Below are positions 60,060-64,000 of a DNA stretch of 64,000 nt, piece after piece. Source of the DNA: Megamerina dolium (Eukaryota > Arthropoda > Insecta > Diptera > Megamerinidae); NCBI GenBank assembly GCA_963854835.1, contig OY978525.1, positions 94,640,136-94,704,135 on the forward strand. Reading direction: 5' to 3'. The translations under genes and the position numbers were made by a program. How positions within the stretch are numbered: the first letter of the stretch is position 1; each line of letters begins with the position of its first letter. Under the pieces are notes generated by a model. It saw only the letters and a list, made by a program, of their open reading frames with translations. It did no database searches and was not told the DNA's origin.

Positions 60060-61690
60060 TCCTTACAGTCGGCTGGGGCCGACCAAACTATATCCTGCAT
60101 ATGTATATTTATATATAAAAAGTTTACTCGAATATCCATCTTTTCTTTTATTTCCACTTTTCGAGAAAAAATTTTTACATACATATACTACTAATTTAGA
60201 CCCGAAATATGGTTGGCTTTGACGAAGTACTTTGTATGTTTTGAGGGTTGTAAAAGGGATAATTTAAAGGATTTTAAGATAATTCCGAGACTTAGTGTGG
60301 GAGCTATATAAAAAGTGGGAGTGTCTTACCTCTTTCTTGTAAATCCAATTAATTTTTCATTATTAATTCACACCTTAAATTTGGTTGTCCTACGTTGAAT
60401 AGTTTGTAAGTTATGGCGGTTAACATTTTTGTTTAATTTCCCCAACTTTGTATGGGAGACCCATGAAGGAGTGGGCGTGGCACACTGATTTTGTGCCATA
60501 TTATTTCCGACTACCATGTTAATCTAAGTGTCAATTATGAATATTATAGACATGAGATTACAGAAGTTACAGCTGTTTCAATTTAAAATTTGTATGGGGG
60601 CTACGATAAACAGTGGGTGTGGTGCGCCCATTTCCTGTGAGCCTAGTTGCTCGTACAATACTAATCCACACCTTAAATCTCGTTATTCTACGCTGAATAG
60701 TTTGCAAGTTATGGAGCTTAAAAGTTGTAGTTTAATTCCCTCGACTTTGTATGGGAGACCCATGAAGGAGTGGGCGTGGCACACTGATTTTGTGCCATAT
60801 TATTTCCGACTACCATGTTAATCTAAGTGTCAATTATGAATATTATAGACATAAGATTGCAGAAGTTACAGCTGTTTCAATTTAAAATTTGTATGGGGGC
60901 TACGATAAACAGTGGGTGTGGTGCGCCCATTTCCTGTGAGCGTAGTTGCTCGTACAATACTAATCAACACCTTAAATCTCGTTATTCTACGCTGAATAGT
61001 TTGCAAGTTATAACCGGTAACATTTTTTTTAATATCCGCAACTTTGTATGGGAGACCCAAAAAGGAGTGGGCGTGTCACACTGATTTTCTGCCATATTAT
61101 TTCCGACTACCATGTTAATCTAAGTGTCAATTATGGTTATTCTAGACAGAAGATTGTAGAAGTTACAGCAGTTTCAATTTAAAAGAAGTACAGACACTTT
61201 GTATGGGAGCTACGCTATAAAGTAGGCGTGGCTCACCCACTTTTGGCGACGTTATATAGTAGTATAATATAACTCTATGTGCAAAATATTGTTGTCCCAA
61301 GTCGTATATTATGAGAGTTATAGCAAGTTAAAGATTTTGAAAATTCCGAGGTTAGTCGCTTTGAATGCTTGGTGTGGGCGTGGCTATTGACCGATCATGC
61401 CCAATATCAATCCCCTCCGTACCCTTGGATCATAGGTTACTTGTGCCAAATTTCGTCGAAATAGCTCAATATTTACTCAAGTTATCATGCGAACCAGCCA
61501 GGTGACGGACAGACGGACGGACGGACGGACGGACATCGTTAAATCGAAAATTTAATCGACGCTGATCACGAATATATATCCATGTCTATATCTCCGGAGA
61601 TTCCTTCAAGTGGACACAAACATCTGACCGAAATGAATATACCATGCATATTGCATTATGCAGGGTATAAAAAGCGTCAGTGTGGTACAT
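60060..61690 (+). repeat. Compound dispersed repeat with tandem 299-bp units
   Basis: Begins GGCTGGGGCCGACCAAACTA and TATATCCTGCAT, and ends GACGGACGGACGGACGGACA, later ATGCAGGGTATAAAAA. The outer TATAYCCTGCAT boxes are inverted to each other. Inside, a unit starting CTTTGTATGGGAGACCCA recurs at 60446, 60745 and 61042 (period about 297-299), with a partial unit before it. The units share GTGGGCGTGGCACACTGATT. Open frames over them repeat at the same 299-base step and are not genes. The layout is that of a non-autonomous dispersed repeat of flies. The superfamily is unsure. Confidence 0.7.
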
Positions 61691-62925
61691 ATTGTACTGA
61701 AATCATATAATATTCATATCATGCTACATTAAAAGAAATCGGTGGCTCTTGTTTATCGCAAATAAAAACCATTTATTTACTTAGTACTTACGTATAATCC
61801 GTCCATACTTTCCATGCATTATTAAATTTCACACTTTTTAATATTGGTTGACTTTTTTGGGTTACAAAAATCTCGCTTCAGTGAAAAATTCATATATGCT
61901 TTTTGAACTGAGCGTACTGAGCCCTTAAATTGATAAAAGGTATAATAAAGGGTGTAAAGAGGATGTAAAATACGCAAGCTTGGATAGTCTATTTAACACT
62001 TTAAAGTTGAGAATATCTTAAATTTACTAAAGGTATGAATAAAATGTATCATTCTATTTCACATATAAATCACCGTTACAAATCTATCAGTGGCTAAAGT
62101 AGAACTCTGAACAATAAATAAAAGATTTCGATGGAATATTTTTTATGGAAATTTGACATTTAAAATTTTATTTATTTATTTGATTCAATTTTATATGTTT
62201 AATTTAAAAGTAAGAATAATTTATTTAATGAAATTTGCAAAATTTTAAACCGAATTGATTATATTTTGATATTAATTTACAAATTCGAATGAATTTATTA
62301 GAATATTTTTTGACTCTGTTTTCTTTTTTTTTTTTATTTATATTTAATAAAAATAATAAAATTTATGAAATTTTTGCAAATATTCGCTTAAAAACTATGA
62401 CAAACAAAAACAAATATAATTTATATTTTATATGTAATATATTTATTTTATTAATATTATTATGTATGTATATTGTATGTACGTATATATATTATTGTTG
62501 ACGTTCGTGTTGTTTTGTTGATACTACATGTTATTATTATTAATTAAGATATTAAACATTTCAAAATTTCATTTCTAATTCGTAATACTAGTAGATAATT
62601 GAATTTGATGAAATTAATTGCTATGCCATTATTAAAATACAATATAGACTAATATAAATAGGTAGTATGGATAACTCGGTGAATTATTTTTAATTTGATA
62701 GTAAAATAAAAACAAGAAATTCAAAAATGTTTTTTAATTAAATAAAATCTATTACATATAATACAAGATCGTGAATTTTTAATTATAGTCATGGTCGCAT
62801 TTAGCATTACTTTCAAAATAAATTATTACCATCTATTGTCATATACATAATTGAATCTTAAAACATGCGTATTCATGGGTTTATACCTGCGGTTATGAAA
62901 ATTAAATTAAATAAATCTGTTTGAA
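61691..62925. other. Very AT-rich spacer
   Basis: Homopolymeric and AT-rich sequence without a gene-like frame. Confidence 0.35.
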
Positions 62926-63110
62926 ATTTGGTAAAAACTTCCCATATGATTTGATCATCGAGGCGAACTGTAGAGACCAAAAGCTTATTAGAAATATCAT
63001 TACTGCTGATGAAACATAATATTTTTACTGTGACAAGGTCTGATGAGCTGAGAAATAAGCACACTATATTTTTCGTGATAACTTCATTGTTGTCAAAATG
63101 TTCATGAATG
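62926..63110 (+). mobile_element. Short mariner fragment
   Basis: The plus strand reads RNIITADET-stop-YFYCDK, the damaged first catalytic block (IVTGDETWIYxYD) of a mariner. It is preceded by a plausible IIEANCRDQKLI stretch. No other parts were found. Confidence 0.45.
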
Positions 63111-64000
63111 CGCAGGCTTTAAAATTCTTTTAAATATCACTAGATGGTGTCACTTTTCTAAATATTTTCATGCACATTGTGTATGTGTATTTTCGGTATT
63201 CAATATCCAAGGGGGGGGAGGGGAGTTGGGGGGTAAATATAAAAGTAACTAATAAAGAATATGCATTTTTTTTTTTGTAAATTTAAGGATATGTGTAGGT
63301 TGAATTTCTATTTATAAATTACTTTTATTTTTATTTTATTCTTCTTCAAATAAATACTAAATTAAATAAGGCATAATTTTTATTAAATTAAATTTCATAA
63401 AATGTTTGAATAAAATTTATTTACATTTGTAATATAGTTAATTAAGCATTAAAATTAAACTAATTAATAGTAAATATTTTTCTTTATTTAAAATAAAAAT
63501 AAAAATTCCGCATAAATTGTCTCAGCAGTAGTATTGTTAACGATGTCTTTGGTTTCTACATTTTGTTTATTATTTATTTATATTTAAAATAAAAAAAAAA
63601 TTAAAATTATTTATAAACCTTTAAAGGTGCCTTTACAATGCAATACTTTTAACTGGTAACAATTTCATCGAAAAATGTTATTTTGCATTTTTTTCTTTTA
63701 TTTATACATATGGAAATTAATATTTTTCGCCAAATTTTATTTCAATATTTTTTAATAATTCAACTTCTTCTATTTTCTATAAATTAGCTTAAAATAAATC
63801 GTGCAAAATAACATAATAGTAGTAACTAAAATTTTTGTATTTACATTTTTTGCATTTTTCTATAGAATATAAAATGCCTAAAATTATGCAATTGGCTGGA
63901 TTTTTCGTAGATTTTTAACATATCGTATATGTATTGTATTTTGTGTTTGTTGAATATTTTTTGTAAAATAACTCCAATGAAACTGTTTTTTTAATCACGT
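63111..64000. other. Extremely AT-rich end of window with G-run
   Basis: Mostly A/T homopolymers and TTTATT/AATAAA patterns, with one G-rich run (GGGGGGGGAGGGGAGTTGGG) at about 63210-63233. No gene is visible. Confidence 0.4.

Noticed and set aside
60528..61084. Two near-identical frames of 97 and 85 codons
   Set aside because: They recur with the 299-bp tandem repeat unit and are repeat artefacts, not paralogous genes.
1..64000. CRISPR arrays, operons, tRNA or rRNA genes
   Set aside because: None seen. The only regular repeats are microsatellites and transposon units, and the tRNA-like heads belong to SINEs.

Overview
The window is AT-rich nuclear DNA from a higher fly (Diptera). A tephritid fruit fly is the best guess. 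This is an inference from a Drosophila windpipe orthologue, short phase-consistent introns, an insect gustatory receptor gene and a dense load of Tc1/mariner, RTE-type and jockey-type remnants. No phage, plasmid, CRISPR or prokaryotic operon structure is present.

Only three host protein genes can be supported. (1) 2524-4794 (+) is windpipe (wdp), a single-coding-exon leucine-rich-repeat (LRR) transmembrane protein with acidic Ser-Gly sites for chondroitin sulphate. (2) 13436-10514 (-) is a four-exon, 908-residue LRR type-I membrane protein whose splice sites can be read directly. The two genes lie tail to tail, so the left 14 kb is a pair of cell-surface LRR genes. (3) 47992-46697 (-) is an insect gustatory receptor of about 403 residues. 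Its last, phase-0 exon was recovered by eye, and it carries one frameshift at a run of six A/T.

The rest is gene-poor and shaped by mobile elements. At least eleven Tc1/mariner remnants are spread over the window. Three have recognisable terminal inverted repeats and TA target duplications (36.7-37.5, 50.7-51.9 and 53.9-55.1 kb). Three copies of one RTE-like LINE (21.5-22.9, 43.3-45.6 and 48.4-50.1 kb), a tandemly duplicated fragment of the same LINE (9.7-10.1 kb), RNase H-bearing LINE fragments (16.8, 26.1 and 29.5 kb) and a jockey 3' end (20.3 kb) are also present. A tRNA-derived SINE occurs in five copies or fragments. There are also a hAT-type MITE at 16.4 kb, a fold-back at 42.6 kb and a compound tandem repeat at 60.1-61.7 kb. 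The long stretches between them (about 23-26, 27-33, 34-36.7, 55-58 and 62-64 kb) are AT-rich with microsatellites and no convincing exon.

The points most worth checking are a defective RTE sublineage that appears to have amplified after sharing two deletions, the single frameshift in an otherwise intact gustatory receptor, duplicated receptor-flank blocks on either side of a LINE insertion, and a 27-nt direct-repeat-mediated deletion in a mariner. I did not find an undescribed defence or enzymatic system.
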